Shown piece after piece: positions 1-7,061 of a stretch of 34,220 nucleotides of DNA. This DNA comes from Paralcaligenes sp039935015 (lineage in GTDB: Bacteria > Pseudomonadota > Gammaproteobacteria > Burkholderiales > Burkholderiaceae_B): the NCBI GenBank assembly GCA_039935015.1, contig JBDTLC010000031.1:1-34220 (forward strand). The letters are read 5' to 3'. The translations under genes and the position numbers were made by a program. Each line of letters starts with the position of its first letter. Within the stretch, counting starts at the first letter, position 1. The notes beneath the pieces were generated by a model. The model made no database searches and had not been told where the DNA came from. It saw only the letters and a program-made list of their open reading frames with translations.

Positions 1-95
1 AGCTGCGTCTGGACTTCTTTTTCAATATCAGCGACCGAAACGACCAGATCAACACGGCGCTCCAGGCCAGACAAAATTTCAACCACGGGCTGCAT
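1..95 (-). CDS. tig: Trigger factor, N-terminal fragment (runs off window)
   Basis: Ribosome-associated peptidyl-prolyl isomerase and chaperone that binds nascent chains at the exit tunnel. Only the first 31 codons are in the window; the gene continues past position 1. The reading from the ATG at 95-93 starts MQPVVEILSGLERRVDLVV, followed by an acidic helix (VADIEKEV). This is the typical start of betaproteobacterial trigger factors, whose N-terminal domain carries the ribosome-binding signature further in. The assignment rests on this short stretch only. In related bacteria tig is followed by clpP, clpX and lon, which would lie outside the window. The ribosome binding site is weak (AGG about 9 bases before the ATG). 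Confidence 0.8.
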   Translation of the reverse strand, partial: MQPVVEILSGLERRVDLVVSVADIEKEVQTQ

Positions 96-210
96 TAGAG
101 ACCTATATAAATGAGTAATTAAATAAATGAACAGGCTATTTTACCGGAAACTGGACAAGCCGATGTAAGCCTCGCGTGCTAGCATAAACCCTCGGGCTAC
201 CCATCGTTAA
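96..210 (-). promoter_or_regulatory. Upstream region of tig with a -10-like hexamer
   Basis: On the minus strand a TAAAAT hexamer (plus positions 138-143) lies about 43 bases upstream of the tig ATG, preceded at 19 bp by TTACAT, a loose -35 match. The stretch is AT-rich close to tig. It is a plausible sigma-70 promoter, but the spacing is not ideal and nothing else supports it. Confidence 0.3.
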
Positions 211-240
211 TGTAGCGGCACCCCTTGGGGGTGCCATCGT
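211..240 (+). repeat. Short palindromic repeat, copy A
   Basis: A roughly 28-30 base element reading TGTAGCGGCACCCC, then TTGGGGGTGCCATC. Each copy is itself a small hairpin (GGCACCC with GGGTGCC). Copy A pairs with the inverted copy B (251-280): the outer ten bases TGTAGCGGCA (211-220) and TGCCGCTACA (271-280) are exactly complementary. The pair therefore makes a long imperfect hairpin just before lpxL. Similar elements recur at 1265, 1348, 14325 and 14794. Confidence 0.75.
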
Positions 241-250
241 CATAAACCAA

Positions 251-280
251 GGCATGGCACCCACAAAGGATGCCGCTACA
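251..280 (-). repeat. Short palindromic repeat, copy B
   Basis: Inverted copy of the element at 211-240: ATGGCACCCACAAAGGA followed by TGCCGCTACA. It overlaps the first ATG available for the lpxL reading frame (270), so the annotated N-terminus of that protein begins inside the repeat. Confidence 0.75.
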
Positions 281-1196
281 AAACCCCTACAGCTTCCTAC
301 ACGACCTTCCCCACCTCTTGAAACCTAATATCCAAAACACCTTAATCTCCAGCCTGCTTCGCTTGCTTGCAGTCCTGCCCTACGGGCTGGTCGCACGCAT
401 GGGCGAAGCGCTGGGTTCATTGCTATACCTCATTCCCAGTCGGCGCAAAAACATTCTGCACACCAACTTGCGTCTGTGCTTTCCCGAAAAAAACGAAGCA
501 CAACGAGAACAGTTGGCGCGCTCCACCTTCCGTCATGTGATTCGCAGCTACCTGGAGCGCGGCACCCAGTGGTTTGGCAGCGCCAAAACGCTCAACCGCC
601 TAGTCAAAGTCGAAAGCGCCATTGAACTGCGCGATTCCTATGCCCAACCTACCATTTTCCTGGGATTTCATTTCGCCGCCATAGAAGCCGGTTGCATGGA
701 ATACTCTATCCTGCATCCCGTCGCCTCGCTCTACACGCCTATGTCCGATGACGCCACCGACGATATCGCACGCGTGCAACGTGCGCGCTTTGGCACCGAA
801 ATGATCCCACGCAATAGCAGCGCCCGCCAGACCCTGAGAATACTTAAATCAGGTAAACCTATCATGCTTGCGGCGGATATGGATTTCGGCCTGCGCGACT
901 CCGTATTCGTGCCGTTTTTCGGCGTCCAAGCCTGTACGCTCACCGCCGTTTCACGCCTGGCGCAACTTAGTGGCGCCCGCGTTGTTCCGTTTACCACCGA
1001 AGTGTTGCCCAAATACTGCGGCTACAAGCTGAAGATCTTTGAGCCGCTTGAGAACTACCCGAGCGGCGATCTGAGCGTTGACGCCTTGAAAACGAATCAA
1101 TTTCTGGAATCCCAGATTCGCCTCATGCCGGAACAGTATTATTGGGTGCACCGTCGATTCAAACGCCGCCCAGCCGGAGAGAAACCGGTATATTAA
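270..1196 (+). CDS. Lipid A biosynthesis acyltransferase (LpxL/HtrB family)
   Basis: Inner-membrane acyltransferase that adds a secondary acyl chain to the lipid A precursor. The product is 308 residues, normal for the family. A hydrophobic N-terminal segment (about residues 26-54, SLLRLLAVLPYGLVA onward) would anchor it. The catalytic HX4E motif is seen as GFHFAAIEAG near residue 133. A second family block follows: AADMDFG, then FVPFFGVQACTLTAVSRLA (about residues 200-235). The C-terminus has the usual PEQYYWVHRRFKRRP. The start is uncertain: the ATG at 270 lies inside palindromic repeat copy B, and an in-frame TTG at 318 would give a protein beginning just before the membrane segment. The gene stands alone, convergent with the pilus operon and divergent from tig. 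LpxL versus LpxM or LpxP specificity cannot be told from sequence alone. Confidence 0.88.
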   Translation: MPLQNPYSFLHDLPHLLKPNIQNTLISSLLRLLAVLPYGLVARMGEALGSLLYLIPSRRKNILHTNLRLCFPEKNEAQREQLARSTFRHVIRSYLERGTQWFGSAKTLNRLVKVESAIELRDSYAQPTIFLGFHFAAIEAGCMEYSILHPVASLYTPMSDDATDDIARVQRARFGTEMIPRNSSARQTLRILKSGKPIMLAADMDFGLRDSVFVPFFGVQACTLTAVSRLAQLSGARVVPFTTEVLPKYCGYKLKIFEPLENYPSGDLSVDALKTNQFLESQIRLMPEQYYWVHRRFKRRPAGEKPVY

Positions 1197-1217
1197 GAGC
1201 ATGTGTGGGCCTGTTGG

Positions 1218-1247
1218 GCAGAACAATAATTAGCGACTAATTTCTGC
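1218..1247 (+). terminator. Possible hairpin after lpxL
   Basis: Inner stem AATTAG-cga-CTAATT (1228-1242) with an outer GCAGA/TCTGC pairing, 22 bases after the lpxL stop. There is no T-run after it, so Rho-independent termination is only a possibility. The inner stem is AT-rich and weak. Confidence 0.3.
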
Positions 1248-1264
1248 TGCGTCATTCCTATATG

Positions 1265-1323
1265 ACGATGGCACCCACAAGGGGTCCCACTACAAGGGTG
1301 TGTCACACAAAGGGGCCGCTACA
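1265..1323 (-). repeat. Short palindromic repeat, copies C and D
   Basis: Copy C (1265-1294) reads GATGGCACCCACAAGGGG then TCCCACTACA, in the same orientation as copy B. Copy D (1297-1323) is a degenerate version ending in GGGGCCGCTACA. Together with copy E they fill the gap between the convergent ends of lpxL and the pilus operon. Confidence 0.65.
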
Positions 1324-1347
1324 GCTACATATACCAACCGTGAATCA

Positions 1348-1373
1348 TGTGGCGGCAGCCCTTGTAGCTGCCT
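1348..1373 (+). repeat. Short palindromic repeat, copy E (hairpin)
   Basis: Reads TGTGGCGGCAGCCCTTG then TAGCTGCC, in the orientation of copy A. It forms a perfect 6-bp stem (GGCAGC/GCTGCC) around a 7-base loop. It lies 27 bases past the last gene of the pilus operon and could help end or stabilise that transcript. No T-run follows on either strand. Confidence 0.65.
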
Positions 1374-1399
1374 CTTTCAATTTTACACCGCCCAACGTG

Positions 1400-2425
1400 C
1401 TAGAAATACACGGCAATGGCAATGGTGTCTGAATAGTCGCCAGCCGTCGCTGTGGCATTGGGGTACGCTTGCCCATACACCGTAATAGGCGTAGAAACAC
1501 CCGTGCCGGACTGGCCGTTCAACGTATCTACGCCATTGGTATTGCCCCAACGTACACTGCGCGCCGCGTCCTGATATAAATCGTAGCGCACCAAGGTCCC
1601 GGTTACAGCGTTTGCCATGGATCGGTTCGTGCCGCCTGTGCTATTTTGCCCGTTATCCAACCCCACCTTGTAGGTCGTGCCATTGGTACACTGTAGGTTG
1701 ATGGTAGCCTGCCCAGTGACTTGCCCGGTCGCAAGGCTGGACACCGACCCGAAATCGAGAGTCGAGGTCGTGGCGTAGCACCTGCTATCAACAGTGGCGG
1801 CAACCGCAAAGTCGAAACTGCCTGAAGGAGTTGCTTTATTGCAGTCATTTGGCACAATAATTGTGTTTTTTTTAGTGCTATTCCAGACGATTTCCGTGTT
1901 GCCAGAAGAAAAGGCTGAACTGTAGTTGCCCGCGAAAGCAGTACTTTGGCCGCCCGCGATGAGGCCATACAAAGGCATCTGGCCTGCTACAGTGGCCTTC
2001 TTACCCACATTAACCTTTAATATTACCGGCATATACGCCGACGACCGATCGCCCCATATCTGCGTGCGGGCCGCATCCTGGTAAATTTGGTAATTAAGCT
2101 TATTAGAGCCATTCGCCAATTGCCTCGGATCGTAACCCCCACCCCCGGAGCCCGTTTTTATACCGAAGCAAAAGTAAACCCAGCCGGTGGAGCCATTTGA
2201 ATTGGTACACGAATAATTAAGTGTACCAACCATTGGGATGGCCGCACCTGGCAAGACATCAATGATGCCAGAATTTATATCCGTGGCCGAACTGGCGGTA
2301 CAGTTCATAGCGGGCGCAGCCCACGAAGTGCTGGCATTCAACGCGCAAAATCCACTAAACAGCGCCATAAAGGCATAACGAAGCGGGTTGCGCGGCCATA
2401 TGGCCAAAAAGGCTTTTGTCTGCAT
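1400..2425 (-). CDS. Second Csu-type two-domain tip protein (spore coat U domains)
   Basis: Secreted pilus subunit of 341 residues with a signal peptide ending near SWAAP (about residue 37). It carries two spore-coat-U domains. The N-terminal one is about residues 40-205 (MNCTASSATDIN; DPRQLANGSNKLNYQIYQDA; IWGD). The C-terminal one is about residues 212-341 (CYATTSTLDFGSVSS; TNRSM; YDLYQDAARSVRWGN; DTLNGQSGTG; SDTIAIAVYF). In the Csu family the two-domain subunit (CsuE) is the tip adhesin, whose N-terminal domain contacts surfaces. This is a paralogue of the protein at 2893-3951: the C-terminal halves are very alike and the N-terminal halves have diverged. It starts 4 bases after the stop of the short gene before it, with an AGG-type ribosome site, so the two are co-translated. 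It is the last gene of the operon. Confidence 0.85.
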   Translation of the reverse strand: MQTKAFLAIWPRNPLRYAFMALFSGFCALNASTSWAAPAMNCTASSATDINSGIIDVLPGAAIPMVGTLNYSCTNSNGSTGWVYFCFGIKTGSGGGGYDPRQLANGSNKLNYQIYQDAARTQIWGDRSSAYMPVILKVNVGKKATVAGQMPLYGLIAGGQSTAFAGNYSSAFSSGNTEIVWNSTKKNTIIVPNDCNKATPSGSFDFAVAATVDSRCYATTSTLDFGSVSSLATGQVTGQATINLQCTNGTTYKVGLDNGQNSTGGTNRSMANAVTGTLVRYDLYQDAARSVRWGNTNGVDTLNGQSGTGVSTPITVYGQAYPNATATAGDYSDTIAIAVYF

Positions 2426-2429
2426 CTGC

Positions 2430-2804
2430 CTAAAACACTACATACACTACCTTCGCAATATCCATGACAGATTCCGAAGGTAATGGTGGCGACAGCAAAT
2501 TGACTGAAGGTGCGGTAAATATAATGCCTCCCGTGCTATTGGCGTTGCTGGCAGATTGACCACTCGAAGCGCCAAAGTTGTTCCTGCTGAATATTTGAAC
2601 GCCAAACACGGTGCTAGTGGACAAACACGCGATATTGAAGCCAGCCTGGCCTGGCCCGAACAGCACTCCAGGCTGCGGCCCACACTGCGAAACAATGGAG
2701 AGACGAACTTTGAATTGATTACTGCCACGAGCCGGCGCAGCGAAGATAAACAAAGCCATTAAAAAAAGCAGCGTAACTCTCAAGGTAGGATTTTTTGCAA
2801 TCAT
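2430..2804 (-). CDS. Short spore-coat-U-like secreted protein
   Basis: A 124-residue protein with a clear signal peptide (LLFLMALFIFAAPARG, cleavage about residue 27). The mature part of about 97 residues follows the outline of a spore-coat-U pilin domain: an opening strand with a cysteine (FKVRLSIVSQCG), a middle strand with a second cysteine (GFNIACLSTST), and a closing hydrophobic strand at the very C-terminus (AKVVYVVF). The central LYQDA...WGN block of normal pilin domains is missing, so it is a shortened version. Its place between two tip-adhesin genes, 4 bases before the second, argues for a role in pilus assembly, as an adaptor, cap or minor subunit. That role is inference; no characterised homologue is recognised. 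An 88-base gap with promoter-like signals precedes it. Confidence 0.65.
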   Translation of the reverse strand: MIAKNPTLRVTLLFLMALFIFAAPARGSNQFKVRLSIVSQCGPQPGVLFGPGQAGFNIACLSTSTVFGVQIFSRNNFGASSGQSASNANSTGGIIFTAPSVNLLSPPLPSESVMDIAKVVYVVF

Positions 2805-2825
2805 GCCCGTACACCAAAATACTGA

Positions 2826-2842
2826 TACACCTCGTCAGTGTA
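2826..2842. promoter_or_regulatory. Inverted TACAC-N7-GTGTA motif in the internal gap
   Basis: A TACAC (2826-2830), 7-base spacer, GTGTA (2838-2842) inverted pair, with a further GTACACC at 2809-2815. The same core is repeated upstream of the operon (7683-7780). It sits at the expected transcription start of the candidate internal promoter, as a repressor site would. The regulator is unknown. Confidence 0.4.
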
Positions 2843-2849
2843 CCATTAT

Positions 2850-2878
2850 TGATTAATAAAAACTACCAAGATTGTCAA
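2850..2878 (-). promoter_or_regulatory. Candidate internal promoter of the pilus operon
   Basis: On the minus strand a consensus -35 TTGACA (plus 2878-2873) is followed after 17 bp by TAATCA (plus 2855-2850), a weak -10, in an AT-rich 88-base gap. It could drive the short protein and second tip gene separately from the main operon. The consensus -35 is real; the -10 is poor. Confidence 0.4.
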
Positions 2879-2892
2879 AACTAAAGCATCTG

Positions 2893-3951
2893 TCAATAAT
2901 AGAGGGTGACGGTGACGGTATCCGCATAATTGCCGGCCGTCACCGCCGCCGTAGGAAACGCCCGCCCGTAAACGGTAACAGGAGTAAATATGCCGGTGCC
3001 AGACTGGCCGTTCAGCGTATCGCCGCCGGCGGCACTATTATTGCCCCATCGGACACTACGCGCCGCATCCTGATATAAATCGTAGCTTACTAAAGTTGCC
3101 GTGCTGGTGTTTTTCATGGAGCGGTTCGTGCCGCCGGTGCCGTTGATCCCATTGCTTAACCCCACCTGATACAACGTTCCATTCGTGCATTGCACGTTGA
3201 GCGTACTGGAACCCGTAATGGGTCCTGCAGCCATGCTGGACACCGCTCCGAAATTCAGATCGCTAGTGGTTACATTACACATATTAGGCACGCTAGCGCT
3301 AACCGAAAACGCAAACGAACCTACGGAGCTTGTGCCACACGACGCCGGATTAAGCGTACTGGACGGCAACGTCGACCATGTAAGCACGGCGTTGGCTGCG
3401 GAAAAGCTGGAGGTGTAAGCACCGGCCGAGGCGGTGTTTTGCCCCGAAATAGCAGCAGAAACCAGAGCAGGAATAGGCGTGTTGGTAGACGTTACAGTAA
3501 CTTTTCCATTGTTGGCTGCCTGAAAACCGACAACGACAGGGTCGCCACTGGCTGACGTAAGCCGATAGCCCCAAAGCGTTCCCGCCGTATCTTGATAAAT
3601 ATCGAAATTAAGTTTCTTGGTCGTATCGCCTGTTAATTGTAATTGCCTGGGGTTGTAATTGCTGCTCGCGCTACCAGTGCCAACGCTAAAGCAAATCTGC
3701 CCGTAGCCTTTTTTTGCAAAGCCGCTAACGTTGCAAGAGTACGTAAAGCCAGCCGAAACCGCGGCAGGTGGGGGGCCCAGCACATTTACCGAGCCGAGAT
3801 TAAGACTGGGCGTGCCAGTGACTGTACAGGTCATGCCCGGCGCTGCATGTGCCAGCCCTCCCCAGAACAGGCCCCACATGAAGATCACCATTGAGCAGCC
3901 ATAACAGGCCGCCTTGCCAAGACATTTCACCGGCAGAACTACGGTTTGCAT
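2893..3951 (-). CDS. First Csu-type two-domain tip protein (CsuE-like)
   Basis: Secreted subunit of 352 residues. The signal peptide is long (GCSMVIFMWGLFWGGLAHAAPG, cleavage about residue 37). Two spore-coat-U domains follow. Domain 1 spans about residues 39-215 (MTCTVTGTPSLNLGSVNV; NYNPRQLQ; KKLNFDIYQDTAGTLWG). Domain 2 spans about 222-352 (MCNVTTSDLNFGAVSS; TNRSM; YDLYQDAARSVRWGN; DTVTVTLYY). By family knowledge the C-terminal domain docks to the pilus through donor-strand exchange and the N-terminal domain is the surface-binding tip. The start overlaps the end of the usher gene by 13 bases, typical of this operon type. Position directly after the usher matches csuE in the Acinetobacter csu operon. 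Confidence 0.88.
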   Translation of the reverse strand: MQTVVLPVKCLGKAACYGCSMVIFMWGLFWGGLAHAAPGMTCTVTGTPSLNLGSVNVLGPPPAAVSAGFTYSCNVSGFAKKGYGQICFSVGTGSASSNYNPRQLQLTGDTTKKLNFDIYQDTAGTLWGYRLTSASGDPVVVGFQAANNGKVTVTSTNTPIPALVSAAISGQNTASAGAYTSSFSAANAVLTWSTLPSSTLNPASCGTSSVGSFAFSVSASVPNMCNVTTSDLNFGAVSSMAAGPITGSSTLNVQCTNGTLYQVGLSNGINGTGGTNRSMKNTSTATLVSYDLYQDAARSVRWGNNSAAGGDTLNGQSGTGIFTPVTVYGRAFPTAAVTAGNYADTVTVTLYY

Positions 3952-6329
3952 AATAAAGGCCCCATCTCAGGCACGGTGTCGGCTTTGGCCGTATACCTGA
4001 ACCGTAAGGTGCAATTGATATCTTCGCCTTGTATCGAGAGGTAATTATCTTCCTTCAAGCCTTCGAGATAAAGGCGGCCGTCGTACCCCACCCAGCCGGC
4101 AGGCTCCTTGCCGTGATTCAGGAACGCCTGTTCACCCATGGGTATAACCTGGCCGTCAGGGCCGTGCAGTATCAAAGACGCGGCATGCACAGTTTCCATC
4201 GTGAACTTCACATTCACCCCCGAGCCATAGCGCGGCACGACATCAGTGTCCACGCGTTCTATACGCATATTGACAGGTAAATTGGTGGGATCCACTGAAA
4301 TTTTGTTGTGCTGGTACGACTGCAAGGACGGCACGAGCAACAACCCACGGCTATTGGTATCACCCACCACGCGATTCTGGCTTTTAATGGGTACGTTGGG
4401 TACGCCATCGGTTGAGACCACGGCGAAACCGTCGTAGATGCGGCGTGCCGCAAACACACCCCCGCCCATTGCCACCAAGGAGCCAGAAGCGCTGGCGTAG
4501 CCATATTGGCTCGCCCCCGCGCTGCTTATGCCAGCCCCAAAGTCCAGATACTGAAACTGCCTGCTGATCTGGCCATTTGCAGTGGCCGTTTGCTGATCAG
4601 CCTGCTGCGCCTGCACGCTCCAGCCCCACTCGTCGCCCGAGGCAGAATGGCTGGCGCCAGACGTGTAGGTGCTGGCACCGTCGGTCCGTGCGGCCGACGC
4701 GTAGGCCGAAACATTCTTGCCTAGGCTGAAGTTAACACTTAAATAAATGGCACGATCGCTGCGCACATCTAGGTTTTGATTGGCACTTAAGCTAACTGAT
4801 ACACCTTGACCAAAGGAGCGAGACCAGGACGCGCCGCCATAGCGATACCGCGGCTGATCGGCCTGTTGCAGCAAAGCATAGTTAAGTGAAAAATTGCCAA
4901 TTTTGCCAGCGCTGAAACCCACATAAGCGCTATCGTTGCGCAATACAGGAGACCCACCATACAGGCCGGCCACATCGCTAAAACCACCGATGGAGCGCTG
5001 CGTATTAAACCCGGCGTTAAACGGGCCGCGCTGTACCTGATATCCCAGACTGTATTGCCCGCCGTTCACACCTAAAGCTTTACTTTGAGCCCAAGCGGCA
5101 GACACCACACCCAAGTCGCCGATATTGACCACGGCGCCAAGCCCACCCGACACAATGCCTTTGCTGCCTTCCAGATGCCCTTCTCCCGTGAACCAGTTGG
5201 TAAAGCCGTGCCGTACCGTACCCGAAGCCATGGGATCGTGCCCATACCGAAAGGACTCAAACCCATAATTTTCACGGACATAGCCGGTTTCAAACGACCA
5301 GTCCGTCAAACCTTTGCGCAGCAACTTGCTCGCGTTGTAATAAGAGAAATCAACTGAGGTGCGCCGCCCCAAAGCGTCGGTCAGCACCACTTGTGCCTGA
5401 CCAGCACCGTTGACAGAAGGCATAGCATTCAGTACGAAGGGCCCTGCCGGCACATTGCCATTGTATTGCTGGATACCATTGACATAGAGTTCAACGGCTG
5501 AGGGCAAGGCGGCCGACCCGAAGTAAGCGGGCAGCGGCGTTGTGGTCTGATAGGGTTGCAACGTAAAATTGCGCGATATCTGAAGCCCTCCAAGCCGAGT
5601 CTGGCGCGTCCACGATAAACCGTTGGTCAGTGTGTCACCCAGCCTGAAAGTCAGTTCCTTGTCTTGCAAGGAATGTTCCAGCGTCGTATCCATGCGCACT
5701 ATGGTGCGTTGCCAACCCGGTTGACCCTGTAGACGCTGCTCGGAAAATAGATAAGAATCACTTAAGACGCCAAAATTGTTGAAAGCGCGCAGTTGCGCAA
5801 AGCCACTAAGGTTAGCGTTGTTCTGATTATCGTAGGAAGAATACAGGTCGTAATTCAGCACCAATCCGGGCGAGGCCGATGCAACTGTGCGGGCTCCACC
5901 GCGTGCACCCACCACGGCCGTGGACAAATTTAATGCCGAGAATGGAGCCGTAATACTGACGCTTTGCAGGCTGCGATTGTAGTCGACCTTAACGTCCGGG
6001 TACTGCGACAGCGGAGTGCTGGCAGACACGCCCTGCAAGTATTCAGCACTAAAGCCCAGTTGGGTCGCGCTTTCTTTGGTCAGATAAAGTTCACCCTGGC
6101 GATCGGTAAATGGCACGAAATCCGCATCTTGGTTGCCGTTCAGTTTTACAGACAGAAAAACGCTGTCGGCAACAGTAGCGGGATCAGGCTTATGCGCGGT
6201 AGGGGTAAGCGCTGGGGGAAACGGTTGCGCAAGGGCAAGCATGCCATTGCTTAATAGGTAGGAGATCAGTGCACCTTGACTAAGGAGTTTTGGAAATCGG
6301 CCCCACTTTCGTCTCTGTTTGAATGCCAT
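3939..6329 (-). CDS. csuD: Outer-membrane usher of the Csu-type pilus
   Basis: Usher (FimD/PapC family) of 796 residues that forms the outer-membrane pore through which chaperone-bound subunits are polymerised. An N-terminal signal sequence (LLSQGALISYLLSNGMLALAQ, cleavage about residue 35) precedes the periplasmic N-domain (VFLSVKLNGNQ...FTDRQGELYLT). The beta-barrel with plug carries the family motifs LYVNGIQQY and NAMPSVNGAGQAQVVLTDALGR (about residues 280-320) and YYNASKLLRKGLTDWSFETG. C-terminal periplasmic domains follow, with GYDGRLYLEGL and a closing Cys pair (INCTLRF...LLCKP). The start chosen (6329) overlaps the chaperone gene by 50 bases, which is long; the next in-frame ATG (6242) would remove most of the signal peptide. 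No strong ribosome site precedes 6329, so translation is probably coupled to the chaperone. Confidence 0.93.
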   Translation of the reverse strand: MAFKQRRKWGRFPKLLSQGALISYLLSNGMLALAQPFPPALTPTAHKPDPATVADSVFLSVKLNGNQDADFVPFTDRQGELYLTKESATQLGFSAEYLQGVSASTPLSQYPDVKVDYNRSLQSVSITAPFSALNLSTAVVGARGGARTVASASPGLVLNYDLYSSYDNQNNANLSGFAQLRAFNNFGVLSDSYLFSEQRLQGQPGWQRTIVRMDTTLEHSLQDKELTFRLGDTLTNGLSWTRQTRLGGLQISRNFTLQPYQTTTPLPAYFGSAALPSAVELYVNGIQQYNGNVPAGPFVLNAMPSVNGAGQAQVVLTDALGRRTSVDFSYYNASKLLRKGLTDWSFETGYVRENYGFESFRYGHDPMASGTVRHGFTNWFTGEGHLEGSKGIVSGGLGAVVNIGDLGVVSAAWAQSKALGVNGGQYSLGYQVQRGPFNAGFNTQRSIGGFSDVAGLYGGSPVLRNDSAYVGFSAGKIGNFSLNYALLQQADQPRYRYGGASWSRSFGQGVSVSLSANQNLDVRSDRAIYLSVNFSLGKNVSAYASAARTDGASTYTSGASHSASGDEWGWSVQAQQADQQTATANGQISRQFQYLDFGAGISSAGASQYGYASASGSLVAMGGGVFAARRIYDGFAVVSTDGVPNVPIKSQNRVVGDTNSRGLLLVPSLQSYQHNKISVDPTNLPVNMRIERVDTDVVPRYGSGVNVKFTMETVHAASLILHGPDGQVIPMGEQAFLNHGKEPAGWVGYDGRLYLEGLKEDNYLSIQGEDINCTLRFRYTAKADTVPEMGPLLCKP

Positions 6330-7029
6330 TGATCAGACTATTAAATGTTCCACCGCTTGCAAACAAGCTGGCAGGCGCCGAAAGCTCGACCCGTCGATAC
6401 CTGCCTGTAAGTGCGTAGCCCGCCAGGCCCTGATACACCATCACCGATTTACCACCTGGTGCAGTGAACGCCAGATTAGCCAGTTGCGCATGGCTGTTGC
6501 CGCCATTGGTCACCTGTAACCAAACCTTCTTGCCCACTTCGTGTACCGACCACCCAAGCTGCAACTTGGGCGGCGCCGTGCCAGCAATAAAAACCGGAAT
6601 GGAGTAGCGAAACACAAAATCGAGACCAATTTTACTGTTAGGCTTTTTAATAGGCAGCTCGTCGATAACCAACCGGTACGTACGTTCGTTTAGACTAGCC
6701 GCCGCCATAGGCCCTATGCGAATCAACCGTACCAGTTGCTGTTGACCTGGGGCCACCTGGACCATGGGCGGGCTGGCAACCATACCGTTATCGGGGGTTA
6801 AAACGTCTTCACCCTTGTCCTGCGACCAGAGATAGACGCGAACCTGTGCATGCACCACTTCCGTACCGGCGTTGCGTAACCAAACCTCTCCAGCCCGGGC
6901 ATTAGCCGCAATTTCCAGACTGACCGGCGATATTTGCAAGCCACCGGCGACCGCCACATTGCCCAACAACCCCAGAAACAGAACCAGCACAAAATAAGCC
7001 GGCCACCGAACAACGCGTGCTATGTGCAT
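6280..7029 (-). CDS. csuC: Periplasmic pilus chaperone (Csu/PapD family)
   Basis: Periplasmic chaperone of 249 residues that folds pilus subunits by donor-strand complementation and hands them to the usher. Signal peptide about residues 1-28 (YFVLVLFLGLLGNVAVAGG). The N-terminal immunoglobulin-like domain shows LQISPVSLEI, EVWLRNAGTEVVHAQVRVYLW, the proline-rich SPPMVQVAPGQQQLVRLIR, and TYRLVIDELP, all typical. FVFRYSIPVFI marks the end of domain 1, and domain 2 starts at WSVHEVGKKVWLQVTNGG. It follows the pilin by 32 bases and overlaps the usher. The order pilin-chaperone-usher-tip is the archaic Csu layout. Confidence 0.92.
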   Translation of the reverse strand: MHIARVVRWPAYFVLVLFLGLLGNVAVAGGLQISPVSLEIAANARAGEVWLRNAGTEVVHAQVRVYLWSQDKGEDVLTPDNGMVASPPMVQVAPGQQQLVRLIRIGPMAAASLNERTYRLVIDELPIKKPNSKIGLDFVFRYSIPVFIAGTAPPKLQLGWSVHEVGKKVWLQVTNGGNSHAQLANLAFTAPGGKSVMVYQGLAGYALTGRYRRVELSAPASLFASGGTFNSLINGIQTETKVGPISKTP

Positions 7030-7061
7030 AGGGAGTAAAGCCTTGTGTTGCGCCGCCGGTA

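Noticed and set aside
1265..1373. Cluster of repeats considered as a small CRISPR array
   Set aside because: Copies are palindromic, in both orientations, unequal in spacing and degenerate; there are no regular spacers and no cas genes.
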